Shown piece after piece: positions 8,351 through 18,349 of a stretch of 64,000 bases of DNA (positions are counted from its first letter, which is position 1; each line of letters begins with the position of its first letter). The stretch covers positions 62,001-126,000 of the forward strand of contig CAUQNX010000005.1 of the NCBI GenBank assembly GCA_963519845.1, given 5' to 3'. This stretch comes from Moellerella sp963519845. GTDB taxonomy: Bacteria > Pseudomonadota > Gammaproteobacteria > Enterobacterales > Enterobacteriaceae. Both the position numbers and the translations under genes were made by a program. The notes beneath the pieces were generated by a model. That model searched no databases and had not been told where the DNA came from. It saw nothing but the letters and a program-made list of their open reading frames with translations.

Positions 8351-10294
8351 CTACTCTCTCGCTAATGCATCAATTGGATTTAGCTTCGCCGCATTTCTGG
8401 CGGGTAAGAAGCCAAAAATAACCCCAATCGCCGTTGAGCAAATAAATGCCGTGAGTAAGGCAAAAGGCTCGAATGCAAACTGCCAGCCCGGTAATGCCAT
8501 TTGCGCCGCAAGAGCAATACCATAGGATAGCGAAATACCGAGCACACCTCCCATCAAGCATACTAATATAGCTTCGATAAGAAATTGCTGCATAACATCA
8601 CTGGCTCTGGCACCTACCGCCATGCGAATACCGATTTCACGCGTGCGCTCAGTCACAGAGACCAACATGATATTCATTACACCAATACCACCAACCACGA
8701 GGGAGATAACCGCCACCAGCGTTAAAAATAGTTGCATCGTTTGGGTCGTCTTTTCTGCCGTCTTGATTAAAGTATCAACGTTATAAGAGAAGATATCTTT
8801 TTTACCATGACGCAACGTAAGCAGACGCACTAACTGCTGCTCAGCATCTTTGCTGTCATACCCCTCTTTAACTCTCACCTCAATACCATCGAGATAAGCA
8901 CGATTGATAATACGGCTATTAACGGTAGTCGACGGCAACCAAATCGATAGGGATTTACTTGAACCAAATATCGATTTTTGTTCAGCTTTTACACCAACAA
9001 TGGTCGCAGGCATATTGCCAACTAGCAGTGTCTCTCCAACTACTTGCTGTTTATGTGGGAAAAATCGACGCTTAGTATTTTCATCGATAATTACCACTTG
9101 CGCTTGTCTATCCATCATATCTTGTGAAAAGTTCATGCCTTCTGCAAATTTCTCAGCATAAACAGTAAAGTAGTTACGACTAATTCCCATTAAGCGGGCG
9201 GAAGCATCTAGATTACCATGACGCAATCGCGCTGATCCCTCTATCACTTCAGAAACCGCTTGCACATAAGGCTGCTGAGCAATCGCCTGTACATCGGACT
9301 GTTTAAGAGATTGTCTATTTTCTGGGCTATCACTCCCAAAATCTGAACCCGCATAGATAGAAATTGTATTGGTTCCAATGGCTTTGATATCATTGAGCAC
9401 CATACCTTTTGCCGCGTCACCAATCACTATAATAGAGACTACAGATGCGATACCAATAATAATGCCGAGCATAGTCAATAAGGTACGCATTTTATTCACC
9501 ACCATAGCTCGCCAAGCCATTAATAGTGCTTCATTAAAACGCCCTAGTATTTGGCTAATTGTCGCTTTCTGTGTTTTTTGCTCCGGGATCTCTTTAACTT
9601 CGCCAATTAGCGGATGCCCCGAATCATGAATAATTTCACCATCTTTTATTTCGATAATACGCTGCGCTTGCTCGGCGATTTTGGGATCATGCGTCACTAT
9701 GATCACTGTATGCCCCTGCTGACAAAGCTCTTTTAAAATCTTCATCACCTCTTCGCCAGATTGACTATCCAAGGCCCCAGTGGGTTCATCGGCAAGGATC
9801 ACTTGTCCGCCGTTCATCAAGGCTCTGGCGATACTGACACGCTGCTGCTGCCCACCGGATAACTGGCTAGGACGATAGGAAACACGCTCTGCCAATCCTA
9901 ATTTTGCTAATAGGCTAATCGCTCTTAGGCTGCGCTCAGACTTGCTCTTTCCGGCGTAAATAGCAGGTATTTCAACATTTTGCTCAGCGGAGAGATGATT
10001 TAACAGGTGATAGCGCTGAAAGATAAAACCAAAATGTTCACGACGTAATGCGGCCAGCTGATCCTTATCTAAATCTGCGGTATTTTGACCAGCCACATAA
10101 TATTCACCACTTGAGGCTTGATCTAAACAACCCAAAATATTCATCAGGGTCGATTTACCTGAGCCTGACTGACCAATAATCGCCACCATTTCACCGGCAT
10201 TGATCGTCAAAGAAACGCTTTTTAAAACAGATATTTCACTTTCACCTGCCGGATAACGCCGTGTGATCGCTTTTAATTCCAATAATGCAGACAT
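8351..10294 (-). CDS. macB: Macrolide/peptide export ATP-binding and permease protein MacB
   Basis: Inner-membrane ABC transporter that, with MacA and TolC, expels macrolides and other periplasmic substrates. 647 aa. The N-terminal ATPase has Walker A GQSGSGKST (41-49), signature LSGGQQQR and Walker B VILADEPTGAL. Then comes a membrane segment near residue 275, a large periplasmic domain and three C-terminal membrane segments, with VSVTERTREIGIRMAVGA before the last two. It starts two bases after the macA stop and is clearly co-transcribed. Same position as in E. coli, next to ybjD. Confidence 0.97.
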   Translation of the reverse strand: MSALLELKAITRRYPAGESEISVLKSVSLTINAGEMVAIIGQSGSGKSTLMNILGCLDQASSGEYYVAGQNTADLDKDQLAALRREHFGFIFQRYHLLNHLSAEQNVEIPAIYAGKSKSERSLRAISLLAKLGLAERVSYRPSQLSGGQQQRVSIARALMNGGQVILADEPTGALDSQSGEEVMKILKELCQQGHTVIIVTHDPKIAEQAQRIIEIKDGEIIHDSGHPLIGEVKEIPEQKTQKATISQILGRFNEALLMAWRAMVVNKMRTLLTMLGIIIGIASVVSIIVIGDAAKGMVLNDIKAIGTNTISIYAGSDFGSDSPENRQSLKQSDVQAIAQQPYVQAVSEVIEGSARLRHGNLDASARLMGISRNYFTVYAEKFAEGMNFSQDMMDRQAQVVIIDENTKRRFFPHKQQVVGETLLVGNMPATIVGVKAEQKSIFGSSKSLSIWLPSTTVNSRIINRAYLDGIEVRVKEGYDSKDAEQQLVRLLTLRHGKKDIFSYNVDTLIKTAEKTTQTMQLFLTLVAVISLVVGGIGVMNIMLVSVTERTREIGIRMAVGARASDVMQQFLIEAILVCLMGGVLGISLSYGIALAAQMALPGWQFAFEPFALLTAFICSTAIGVIFGFLPARNAAKLNPIDALARE

Positions 10295-10296
10295 CT

Positions 10297-11403
10297 TTAC
10301 GCCTCTGCGCTATTACTTGAGGTGATTACTTCATCACCATCATTCAAACCAGAAATAATCTCAATATAGACATCATTACGCGCACCGATTTTGACTTGAC
10401 GCTCCTCTTCTTTGCCATCCTTTAGCACGCTAACATTGTAGGTTTGAGCATCAATTTCATTTCCTAATGCAGATAGAGGTAGTAACAGCACATTTTTCCG
10501 CGACTCAAGTTCAATTTTAACTTGCGCTGTCATCTGTAATTTTAATAGCTGCTGCGGATTGGGCACTTCAAAACGCGCATAATAGAAGATGGCGTCATTA
10601 ATTTTTTCAGGGGTGGGCAATATCGATTTTAATTCACCATCAAAACGCTTATCTGGCGCGCCGAGCACAGTAAAAGAGACTTTTTGACCAGGCAACAGAT
10701 AGATCACATCCGCTTCAGAGACTTCGGCATTGACCAACATTGTACTTAAATCGGCGAGAGTTAATATTGTCGGTGCTTCTTGTGCCGCAATCACTGTTTG
10801 ACCTTGTAATGTTTTAATATGAGTGACAATACCGTCCATCGGCGCCGTAATCTGAGTATACTGCAAATTAGTTTTCGCCGTATCTAAGGTTGCTTGATTG
10901 CGCTTTATTTGGGATAAATAGGTATCAACTCGCGCTTTTTTAACCTCAACATCAGTTTGCGACTCATCCAACTCCTGTAGCGAAACAGCCTGCACTTTCG
11001 ATAATTGCAAACGTCGCTGATAGGTGGCTTGTGCTAGCTTTAATTCAGCACGGGACAGAGCCAAATTGGCTTCTAATTCATGAATAGTTTCCTGTGCTTC
11101 TCTCACGTCATTGGTGGCTTTTTGCGGATCGATCACCGCCAATAACTGACCTTTTTTGACCCGATCACCCTCTTTGACATTTAAGGTTTGTAATTGACCA
11201 CTCACCTGAGCACCCACGTCAACCTTACTGACCGCATCCAGCTTACCAGTTGCCATCACTTGTTTATCAAGATCGCCGCGAATCACTGTTACTGTCTGGT
11301 ATTGAATCTCTTTAGCGCCGCCCAACCAGAAAATACCGCCAGCAATAACGAGCAATAAAAGAATAAAAATAATAAGCGGTTTTTTACTGTGAAACATTTT
11401 CAT
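10297..11403 (-). CDS. macA: Macrolide efflux periplasmic adaptor MacA
   Basis: Membrane-fusion protein linking MacB to TolC. 368 aa: an N-terminal membrane anchor (about residues 8-28), a lipoyl/barrel-sandwich half (VDVGAQVSGQL), a long alpha-hairpin (roughly 85-180), the second barrel half (ITAPMDGIVTHIKTLQGQTV) and a beta-barrel with PTPEKINDAIFYYARF. First gene of the macAB pair. About 150 AT-rich bases separate it from ybjD on the same strand. Confidence 0.97.
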   Translation of the reverse strand: MKMFHSKKPLIIFILLLLVIAGGIFWLGGAKEIQYQTVTVIRGDLDKQVMATGKLDAVSKVDVGAQVSGQLQTLNVKEGDRVKKGQLLAVIDPQKATNDVREAQETIHELEANLALSRAELKLAQATYQRRLQLSKVQAVSLQELDESQTDVEVKKARVDTYLSQIKRNQATLDTAKTNLQYTQITAPMDGIVTHIKTLQGQTVIAAQEAPTILTLADLSTMLVNAEVSEADVIYLLPGQKVSFTVLGAPDKRFDGELKSILPTPEKINDAIFYYARFEVPNPQQLLKLQMTAQVKIELESRKNVLLLPLSALGNEIDAQTYNVSVLKDGKEEERQVKIGARNDVYIEIISGLNDGDEVITSSNSAEA

Positions 11404-11555
11404 TCAACTCTAATTCCTGTAACAAAAAAGAGGGCCACAGCCCTCACTGATAAAAATATATATTGATTAAACACTCACCCACTACACTCAAAGTTAAACA
11501 AGATGCAAAATATGGCGATTAATCTATGAATTGATGAATATTTAACCTTTATTTA

Positions 11556-13223
11556 TTAAGAAGCCTTGCCCCGTGCTAGCCAAGCAATACGCGAAAACAT
11601 ATTCTTCAATAACTGAGGTATTGCTTCAGGGCCTTTTTGCGCCGCACTATTACAAACGGCAATCGCTAAATCCGGTTTTGAAGCCCTTTGTATCGCTTTT
11701 ATGATCACCCGCTGAGGTGAAAGTTTGGCATTATTCGGTATTGCCGCAATATCATGATAAACCTGACTAAAACCTTCTCGATATAGGAAATGCTCCATAT
11801 CGGGCGCGGGCAACTTAGTTAAGCGATCCCTTGGCGAGTCATTCATCGCTTCAGCAAAACTGGTTACGGTTGCTGCATATTTACGGCCAGCTTCATCACC
11901 ATCAACTAATGTGTGCCATTCTATACCCATTTTCGTGGCAAACTTTAACAAAGGCTTAAGACCGCTCTGTGCAAACTCAATGACTTTGATCCCTTCGGTA
12001 TCAAAATAGTAATTACACTGTCTCGCTAATTCGTTCATCAACCAAATTTCTGTCTCCCCCTCGACCAATAACCAAGTTCGAGCAAATAGAGCTGAAGGCC
12101 GGTTAAAGCGAATATGAAAGGAGATACGTCGATTCTCTTCGGGCGTTAATTCATTATTATTTAATCGATAAGAGGCGACTTTATTCGAATGTCTTACCAG
12201 ACGGCACATATTCTCAATCGGTACTTGGGATAATAACTCCCCTGAATTAGTAGTCGTAATGCGCTGCAAGGAGAATAAATTAAGTAATCCCCAAGCGATC
12301 GATAACATAATTGGGTGCAATCGAGTCTCTGGATCTTCGACAATAATTAGCGGACGAGCTTGTGGATCGAGCGCAATATTCCCTTTTGATTGCAGCACCG
12401 AAGCGAACATCCCTAATATAATCAATCGGATATTACGTTGATTGGGTTTAGCAATTATTTGATTAATGCTACCAAGGGCATGCCAACCGCGCTTTTTCGG
12501 CTCAATATGATCAACAATGCGATTATGACGATTAAAAACATAGCCGTTTGGCCCTGCAAAATAGTGGCCTAATAGCTGTTGCATTGCATCGACGCCTTCA
12601 CATAACTCTTCATTAGTCAGTGATTGAGGATTGCTAATCAGCTCTTTAGTTAATAGTTCCATCTTACTATTGAAATGGCTTCGTTGTTCTTCCGCGCTGT
12701 CTGAAACGACCTGGCGTGTCAAATCAGAAGCAAAACGAGCATCACGTAATCTAACGACCGGATAGAGCCGAACTATTTCATTAATATATTTATTCACATT
12801 ACCAATAGATAATTTATTACCACCCGCATTTAAAAAGCAGCGTTCAACATTAACACTATTATCATCCTTTAATTCAGCGTTAACACGATAAAAAATATGT
12901 TTTAAATCATCGCTTCCATCAATCCAAACAGGAGTTAAATTATGAAAACGATATGATTTATGTCGACCCGGCCGAGTTTCGCAAAATTTTAAGATTATTT
13001 GTAAGTTACGAAAACGTGCCGTTTCATCGCCAGTTGAATGATGAAAATCAGATTCGGTAAATGTATAAGGTGTCTGTTCTGGGGCCAGTAAAATGGTTAG
13101 TGCATCCAATAAGCTGGACTTACCCCATGCATTTTCACCAATCAATACAGTATTTTGATTGAGTGATAAAGAGAGTCGGTTAATCCCTCTAAAACCGTAT
13201 ATCTCCACACGTTCCAGATACAT
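11556..13223 (-). CDS. ybjD: OLD-family ATP-dependent endonuclease-like protein YbjD
   Basis: 555 aa, near E. coli YbjD (552 aa). The N-terminal ABC/SMC-type ATPase has a Walker A variant GENAWGKSS (29-37) and Walker B/signature IIVEDPETRLHP. The C-terminal TOPRIM domain has LLVEGETE and VDGDEAGRKYA, whose acidic residues bind metal in OLD nucleases. Role in the cell unknown; OLD relatives act on DNA in phage defence and repair. The E. coli neighbour aqpZ is absent. AT-rich bases separate it from divergent lysO. Confidence 0.94.
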   Translation of the reverse strand: MYLERVEIYGFRGINRLSLSLNQNTVLIGENAWGKSSLLDALTILLAPEQTPYTFTESDFHHSTGDETARFRNLQIILKFCETRPGRHKSYRFHNLTPVWIDGSDDLKHIFYRVNAELKDDNSVNVERCFLNAGGNKLSIGNVNKYINEIVRLYPVVRLRDARFASDLTRQVVSDSAEEQRSHFNSKMELLTKELISNPQSLTNEELCEGVDAMQQLLGHYFAGPNGYVFNRHNRIVDHIEPKKRGWHALGSINQIIAKPNQRNIRLIILGMFASVLQSKGNIALDPQARPLIIVEDPETRLHPIMLSIAWGLLNLFSLQRITTTNSGELLSQVPIENMCRLVRHSNKVASYRLNNNELTPEENRRISFHIRFNRPSALFARTWLLVEGETEIWLMNELARQCNYYFDTEGIKVIEFAQSGLKPLLKFATKMGIEWHTLVDGDEAGRKYAATVTSFAEAMNDSPRDRLTKLPAPDMEHFLYREGFSQVYHDIAAIPNNAKLSPQRVIIKAIQRASKPDLAIAVCNSAAQKGPEAIPQLLKNMFSRIAWLARGKAS

Positions 13224-13564
13224 ATATCCCTCTCTTATTTATACGCATTAATTAATTCTCATAGTTAATTAATATCATAATTATGATGTCCATACCCTAA
13301 ATAATTTAACATAGTATTAAGGTAAAATCAGGGTATTCCGATGGGCATATAAAAGCCAGTGTTCCCGCTAGCAGAGTAACGCTAACTGAGTAGCAGGTTA
13401 AGTTATTCAGCCAATTTCATCCTATTTTTATTTTTTTAGACACTCCAGCTGTGTTGAGCATTCAATATTAGTGTTATAGAATGGTTAAACTCAATTTTTA
13501 AGTCTTTTTTGCCTACTTTATATTATAAAATCGGATGAATAGACGCTGTAATAAGGATGCTTAA
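13224..13564. other. Divergent intergenic region between ybjD and lysO
   Basis: 341 bases with no ORF. The lysO-proximal half should carry its promoter and leader. I looked for the conserved core of the lysine riboswitch (AGAGGTGC and its partner helices) and did not find it. Confidence 0.5.
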
Positions 13565-14464
13565 ATGTACTCTGGATTACTCATCATTCTGTTGCCGCTC
13601 ACGCTCGGTTACTTTATTTCGATAAAAAATAAAAACTTCCTTGATATAGTGCATCGTCTTCTGAATTCAATGGTTTACGTTATTTTATTTTTAATGGGCA
13701 TTACTTTAGCCTTATTAGAGAATTTGAGTGCTAATTTACTTTCTATCTTAATTTATGCGCTTACCTTCTTTATTTGTATATTTTCACTTAATCTTATTGC
13801 GTTATTATTGCTAGATAAAATTGATCCATGGAAAATCACTCCTCATAAGCAAGTTCAAACCACGTCAAGTATCAAAATGGTGCTTGAGTCTCTTCAGTTG
13901 TGTGGGGTGCTATTACTCGGATTCTTAGTCGGTCTTACTGATTGGTCATTTCTACATTATGCCGATAAAGGCAGTCAGCTGGCGCTAATGTTTTTGCTAC
14001 TATTAGTTGGTATTCAACTGCGTAATAGCGGAATGAGTATCAGACAAATATTGATCAATCGCCGTGGTACTGTGATTGCCTTGGTGATGGCGCTCAGCGC
14101 ACTTGCTGGAGGCGTGATTGCCGCTTGGTTATTAGACCTCCCTATTAAAATGGGGCTAGCCATGGCATCAGGTTTTGGTTGGTATTCACTGACGGGGATT
14201 GTGATCACTGATGCTTATGGTCCTGTCATGGGGAGTGCGGCATTTTTTAATGACTTAGCCCGTGAACTCGCCGCCATCATGCTGATCCCAATCATCGTTA
14301 ATCGATTCCGCGCGACTGCATTAGGAATTTGTGGTTCAACCTCAATGGATTTTACTCTGCCTGTATTACAACGAAATGGCGGCGTAGCCATTGTGCCAGC
14401 TGCGATTGTGCATGGATTTGTGCTTAGCTTAGTCACACCTATATTAATGGCTTTCTTTACATAA
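13565..14464 (+). CDS. lysO: L-lysine exporter LysO
   Basis: Inner-membrane exporter of lysine and the toxic analogue thialysine (DUF340). 299 aa, matching E. coli LysO (YbjE). About eight hydrophobic segments, the central MASGFGWYSLTGIVITDAYG and the MDFTLPVLQRNGG segment are conserved in the family. AAGGA at 13553-13557 precedes the ATG. In E. coli lysO is controlled by ArgP; no operator could be picked out here. ybjT follows 51 bases downstream, perhaps in the same transcript. Confidence 0.95.
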   Translation: MYSGLLIILLPLTLGYFISIKNKNFLDIVHRLLNSMVYVILFLMGITLALLENLSANLLSILIYALTFFICIFSLNLIALLLLDKIDPWKITPHKQVQTTSSIKMVLESLQLCGVLLLGFLVGLTDWSFLHYADKGSQLALMFLLLLVGIQLRNSGMSIRQILINRRGTVIALVMALSALAGGVIAAWLLDLPIKMGLAMASGFGWYSLTGIVITDAYGPVMGSAAFFNDLARELAAIMLIPIIVNRFRATALGICGSTSMDFTLPVLQRNGGVAIVPAAIVHGFVLSLVTPILMAFFT

Positions 14465-14515
14465 GCGATAGATCAGTCACAATGCTCATTCAGCCGAAAT
14501 AGAGAGTGAGCAAAA

Positions 14516-16003
14516 ATGGACAATAGACAACGTATTTTAGTGTTAGGCGCCAGTGGTTACATTGGGCAAAATTTGATCCCTCAGCTAATCAAACAAGGGC
14601 ATCAGGTCGTTGCTGGCGCTCGCCGTATCGACTGGATGTTGTCACAAGGCTGGACAGATACACACTGTATTTACGTTGATCTGCATGATCCTGAGACCTT
14701 AGACAATGTGATGAAAGATATCGATGTTGTCTATTTCCTCGTCCATGGCATGGCTGATCAGAGCAACCTGATTGAGCATGAGCGTATCGCTGCTCGCAAT
14801 GTACAAAAAGCCCTTGATGATTCTGAAGTCAAACAGGTTATCTATCTTAGCGCTCTGCAACATGGCCATACCTACTCACCCCATCTGATTGCTCGCCGAC
14901 TCACTGGCGAAATCTTGCGTGAAAGTAAAGTACCCGTCACTGAGATCCGCGCGGCAATTATTGTCGGCTCAGGTTCTGCCGCTTTCGAAATCATGCGTGA
15001 TATGGTGTATAATTTAGCCATATTGACGCCACCACGTTGGGTTCGCTCAAAATCATCGCCCATTGCGCTGGAAAATATTCTCTTCTATCTAACGGAGCTG
15101 ATCACTCACTCCTCGACTGAGGATCGTATTTTTGATGCTGGCGGTCCAGAATATATCAGTTACCAAGAGCTGTTTAAGCGTTTTATTAAAATCAGCGGCA
15201 AACGACGCTTACTTATTCCAGTGCCCATTCCTGTTAGTATGATTTCAGTGCATTTTATTAGCCTGATCACTTCTGTTCCTCCGGGCATTGCCAAAGAGCT
15301 GATCCAAGGACTACAACATGACCTACCCGCTGATGACAGCAAATTAAAAAAATTAATTCCTCAACAACTGATTTCATTCGATGATGCGGTAAGAAATACT
15401 TTAGCCCAAGAGACAGATGCGATTAATAATGCGGATTGGGGCTATGATCCTGATGCTAAAAAACGCTGGCGTCCCGGTTACGGTTTTTATCCGAAACAAG
15501 CGGGTGAAACCTTAGGAACTATCGCCAGTAGCGAGTCGCTCTGGCATGTGATCCAGCAAATTGGTGGTAAAGACGAATATTTTTATGCCAATTTCCTGTG
15601 GAAGATCCGCGCAGTGATGGATGACATGATGTTGAATAAAGTCAAATATGGCCGACCTGATCGCAGTGAACTCGAAATTGGCGATATGATTAATGGTTGG
15701 AAGGTCATTAATCTGGAACCCAATAAACAGATGACCCTACTATTTGGTATGAAAGCGCCCGGATTAGGCCGCTTAACTTTTACCATTCATGATAGCGGAA
15801 ACCGCCGTTCTATTGATGTCCGCGCTTGGTGGCACCCCGCTGGCTTCTGTGGCCTACTCTATTGGTTTGCTATGATGCCCGCCCATCTATTTATCTTTAA
15901 AGGTATGGCTAAACGTATTAGTCAATTAGCTTTCGAGCGTGATAAACAGCTTGAACGCGACAAAGCACAAGACAATTCGACGCCCAAAATACCAACTGAA
16001 TAG
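14516..16003 (+). CDS. ybjT: NAD(P)-binding SDR-family protein YbjT (DUF2867)
   Basis: 495 aa. The N-terminal Rossmann fold starts with LVLGASGYIGQNL (GxxGxxG class), followed by an atypical SDR domain (about 1-300). The C-terminal DUF2867 domain (about 325-480) includes WHPAGFCGLLYWFAMMPAH, a hydrophobic stretch that may touch the membrane. It matches E. coli YbjT in order and length. Reaction unknown. The C-terminal tail is charged and rich in Lys and Asp. Confidence 0.93.
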   Translation: MDNRQRILVLGASGYIGQNLIPQLIKQGHQVVAGARRIDWMLSQGWTDTHCIYVDLHDPETLDNVMKDIDVVYFLVHGMADQSNLIEHERIAARNVQKALDDSEVKQVIYLSALQHGHTYSPHLIARRLTGEILRESKVPVTEIRAAIIVGSGSAAFEIMRDMVYNLAILTPPRWVRSKSSPIALENILFYLTELITHSSTEDRIFDAGGPEYISYQELFKRFIKISGKRRLLIPVPIPVSMISVHFISLITSVPPGIAKELIQGLQHDLPADDSKLKKLIPQQLISFDDAVRNTLAQETDAINNADWGYDPDAKKRWRPGYGFYPKQAGETLGTIASSESLWHVIQQIGGKDEYFYANFLWKIRAVMDDMMLNKVKYGRPDRSELEIGDMINGWKVINLEPNKQMTLLFGMKAPGLGRLTFTIHDSGNRRSIDVRAWWHPAGFCGLLYWFAMMPAHLFIFKGMAKRISQLAFERDKQLERDKAQDNSTPKIPTE

Positions 16004-16042
16004 CCATTCACGCGGTAAATAATAAATTTTTATGCAGAAAAT

Positions 16043-16060
16043 ATTGCATAATTATGCTGA
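16043..16060 (+). promoter_or_regulatory. Candidate ArgR (ARG box) site upstream of artP
   Basis: Near-palindrome TGCATAATTATGCT (16045-16058) matches the ARG box core TGAATNNNNATTCA at 11 of 14 positions and sits 46 bases before the artP start. In E. coli the artP promoter is repressed by ArgR with arginine. A second box at the usual 3-bp spacing is not convincing. Confidence 0.45.
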
Positions 16061-16105
16061 CGGGATTATTATCACGGCTGGACTGGATCTATTCAAATTA
16101 TTAGC

Positions 16106-16834
16106 ATGAATATTCAATTAAAAAATATAAACTGTTTCTACGGCGTCCACCAAGCCCTCTTTGATATTAACCTAGAGTGTGCAGCTGGTGAGACCATGGT
16201 ATTACTTGGCCCTAGTGGGGCTGGCAAAAGCTCTCTGCTACGGGTATTAAATTTACTCGAGTTACCTCGTTCCGGTATGTTAAACATTGCCGGACAACAA
16301 TTTGATTTTAAAGCTCAGCCGGACGCTAAAGCGATCCGCGCACTACGTCAAAATGTGGGTATGGTTTTTCAACAATATAATCTGTGGCCTCATTTGAGTG
16401 TGATGGATAATTTGATTGAAGCACCTTGTCGCGTATTGAAATTATCGCGGCCTGAGGCGAAAGCAAAAGCTGAAAAGCTGCTTGAGCGTCTGCGTTTAAC
16501 ACCATTTTCAGAGCGCTTTCCACTGCATCTGTCCGGTGGTCAGCAACAGCGCGTTGCGATTGCTCGTGCACTGATGATGGAACCGCAAGTTTTGTTGTTT
16601 GATGAGCCAACAGCAGCGCTTGATCCTGAAATTACCGCACAAGTAGTGGATATTATTCGTGAACTGTCGGCAACGGGAATTACCCAAGTCATAGTGACTC
16701 ACGAAGTGGAAATTGCGCGTAAAGCAGCTAGTAAGTTCGTTTATATGGAAGATGGGCACATTATTGAACAAGGGGACGCTAGCCACTTCTCGGCGCCTCA
16801 AACCGAAGCCTTTGCAAACTATCTGTCACATTAA
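16106..16834 (+). CDS. artP: Arginine ABC transporter ATP-binding protein ArtP
   Basis: Cytoplasmic ATPase energising arginine uptake with ArtQ and ArtM. 242 aa, equal to E. coli. Walker A GPSGAGKSS, Q-loop VFQQYNLWPHLSV, signature LSGGQQQRVAIARAL, Walker B VLLFDEPTAALDPE and the switch His in VTHE are all intact. First gene of artP-I-Q-M; artI follows 18 bases downstream. The ribosome-binding site is weak by eye. Confidence 0.97.
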   Translation: MNIQLKNINCFYGVHQALFDINLECAAGETMVLLGPSGAGKSSLLRVLNLLELPRSGMLNIAGQQFDFKAQPDAKAIRALRQNVGMVFQQYNLWPHLSVMDNLIEAPCRVLKLSRPEAKAKAEKLLERLRLTPFSERFPLHLSGGQQQRVAIARALMMEPQVLLFDEPTAALDPEITAQVVDIIRELSATGITQVIVTHEVEIARKAASKFVYMEDGHIIEQGDASHFSAPQTEAFANYLSH

Positions 16835-16852
16835 TAGATACAGGATTTAGCG

Positions 16853-17596
16853 ATGAAAAAATTATTAGTAGCAACCCTACTGGGCGCAATGGCATTCTCT
16901 GCAACTGCAGCGGAAAAAGAGACTATTCGTTTTGCCACAGAAGCCACTTACGCCCCTTTTGAAATGTTTGATGCCAATAATCAAATCGTTGGCTTTGATG
17001 TTGATTTGGCTAATGCGATGTGCGCAAAGCTAAACGCAACCTGTACCTTTACTCACCAAGGTTTTGATAGCTTGATCCCAAGCCTGAAATTTCGCCGCTT
17101 TGATGCGCTGATGGCTGGTATTGATATCACACCAGCACGCCAAGAGCAGGTTGATTTCACTGATACTTATTATGCTAACTCAGCAGAATTTATCTCAGTA
17201 AAAAATAAAATTACGCAAGCTGAGCAGCTGAAAGGCAAGAAAATTGGTGTACAGAATGGCACAACACACCAAAAATATATCATGGAAAAACTGAAAGATA
17301 TGACCACAGTGCCTTACGATAACTACCAAAATGCGATTTTGGATTTACAAAGTGGTCGTATTGATGCTGTATTTGGTGACACCGCAGTCGCTGACGAATG
17401 GCTGAAAGCTAAAGGCAATGAAAACCTCGTTGTTGTTGGCGAAAAAGTCACTGATCCTGAATACTTTGGTATCGGATTAGGCATCGCGGTGCGTAAAGGC
17501 AATAAAGATCTGCTCGACAAGCTGAATAAAGCGATGTCAGAAGTTAAAGCGGATGGCACTTACGACGTCATCTATAAAAAATGGTTTGAGCAATAA
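16853..17596 (+). CDS. artI: Arginine-binding periplasmic protein (ArtI/ArtJ type)
   Basis: Periplasmic solute-binding protein for the Art transporter. 247 aa with a 19-20 residue signal peptide (MKKLLVATLLGAMAFSATAA). Family landmarks are EATYAPFEMFD, GFDVDLANAMC, SLKFRRFDALMAGIDITP and RQEQVDFTDTYY. It sits between artP and artQ like E. coli artI. The separate artJ gene that follows artM in E. coli is missing, so this single receptor probably serves the whole system. Confidence 0.95.
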   Translation: MKKLLVATLLGAMAFSATAAEKETIRFATEATYAPFEMFDANNQIVGFDVDLANAMCAKLNATCTFTHQGFDSLIPSLKFRRFDALMAGIDITPARQEQVDFTDTYYANSAEFISVKNKITQAEQLKGKKIGVQNGTTHQKYIMEKLKDMTTVPYDNYQNAILDLQSGRIDAVFGDTAVADEWLKAKGNENLVVVGEKVTDPEYFGIGLGIAVRKGNKDLLDKLNKAMSEVKADGTYDVIYKKWFEQ

Positions 17597-17608
17597 TAGA
17601 TACGTTTA

Positions 17609-18349
17609 ATGAGTAATTTTCTGTTTTTAACAAGCGCCGCCGGTCTCACCGTCGGCCTTGCTGTTTCTGCCCTGATACTCGGATTGATTCTGGCGATGAT
17701 TTTCACTGCTTGGGAATCAGTTCGTTTTAAACCCATTGCTTTTATCGGCACTTGCTGGGTCACACTGATCCGCGGTTTGCCTGAGTTGCTGGTTGTCCTG
17801 TTTGTCTATTATGGCGCACTACAGCTGGTTATGTTGCTCGGTGAAGGTATCGATATTAATCTTGGTTTTTGGCAGACTCAGCTACAAATCGACCCTGATA
17901 TGTTCTTCGCACAAGCAGGTGAGTTTGATTTTACGCCCTTTTTCTGCGGTGTGATTGCCTTAGCCCTACTCTACGCCTCTTATGCCTCTCAGACATTGCG
18001 AGGAGCACTAAAAGCGGTTCCTTATGGACAATGGGAAGCGGGATTAGCGCTAGGACTGAATAAAAGAACTATTTTCTTCCGTTATATTCTGCCGCAGATG
18101 TGGCGACATGCCTTGCCGGGATTAGGGAATCAATGGCTAGTTCTGCTAAAAGATACAGCGTTAGTCTCGCTGATCAGCGTTAATGACCTGATGTTGCAGA
18201 CTACCAGTATCGTTAACAGAACTCATGAGCCTTTTACTTGGTACGCAATTGTTGCCTTGATCTATCTGGCGATCACACTAGTAAGTCAGTTTATTCTGAA
18301 GCGAATTGAAATACATACCACGCGTTTTGAGCGAGGTGCGGCGAAATGA
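17609..18349 (+). CDS. artQ: Arginine ABC transporter permease ArtQ
   Basis: Inner-membrane permease, half of the ArtQM channel. 246 aa with about five membrane segments and the coupling-helix motif EAGLALGLNKRTIFFRYILPQ that contacts ArtP. Twelve bases follow artI, and its last four bases overlap the start of artM, indicating coupled translation. Confidence 0.96.
   Translation: MSNFLFLTSAAGLTVGLAVSALILGLILAMIFTAWESVRFKPIAFIGTCWVTLIRGLPELLVVLFVYYGALQLVMLLGEGIDINLGFWQTQLQIDPDMFFAQAGEFDFTPFFCGVIALALLYASYASQTLRGALKAVPYGQWEAGLALGLNKRTIFFRYILPQMWRHALPGLGNQWLVLLKDTALVSLISVNDLMLQTTSIVNRTHEPFTWYAIVALIYLAITLVSQFILKRIEIHTTRFERGAAK

Noticed and set aside
13300..13560. Lysine riboswitch before lysO
   Set aside because: The conserved core motifs of the lysine aptamer could not be found.
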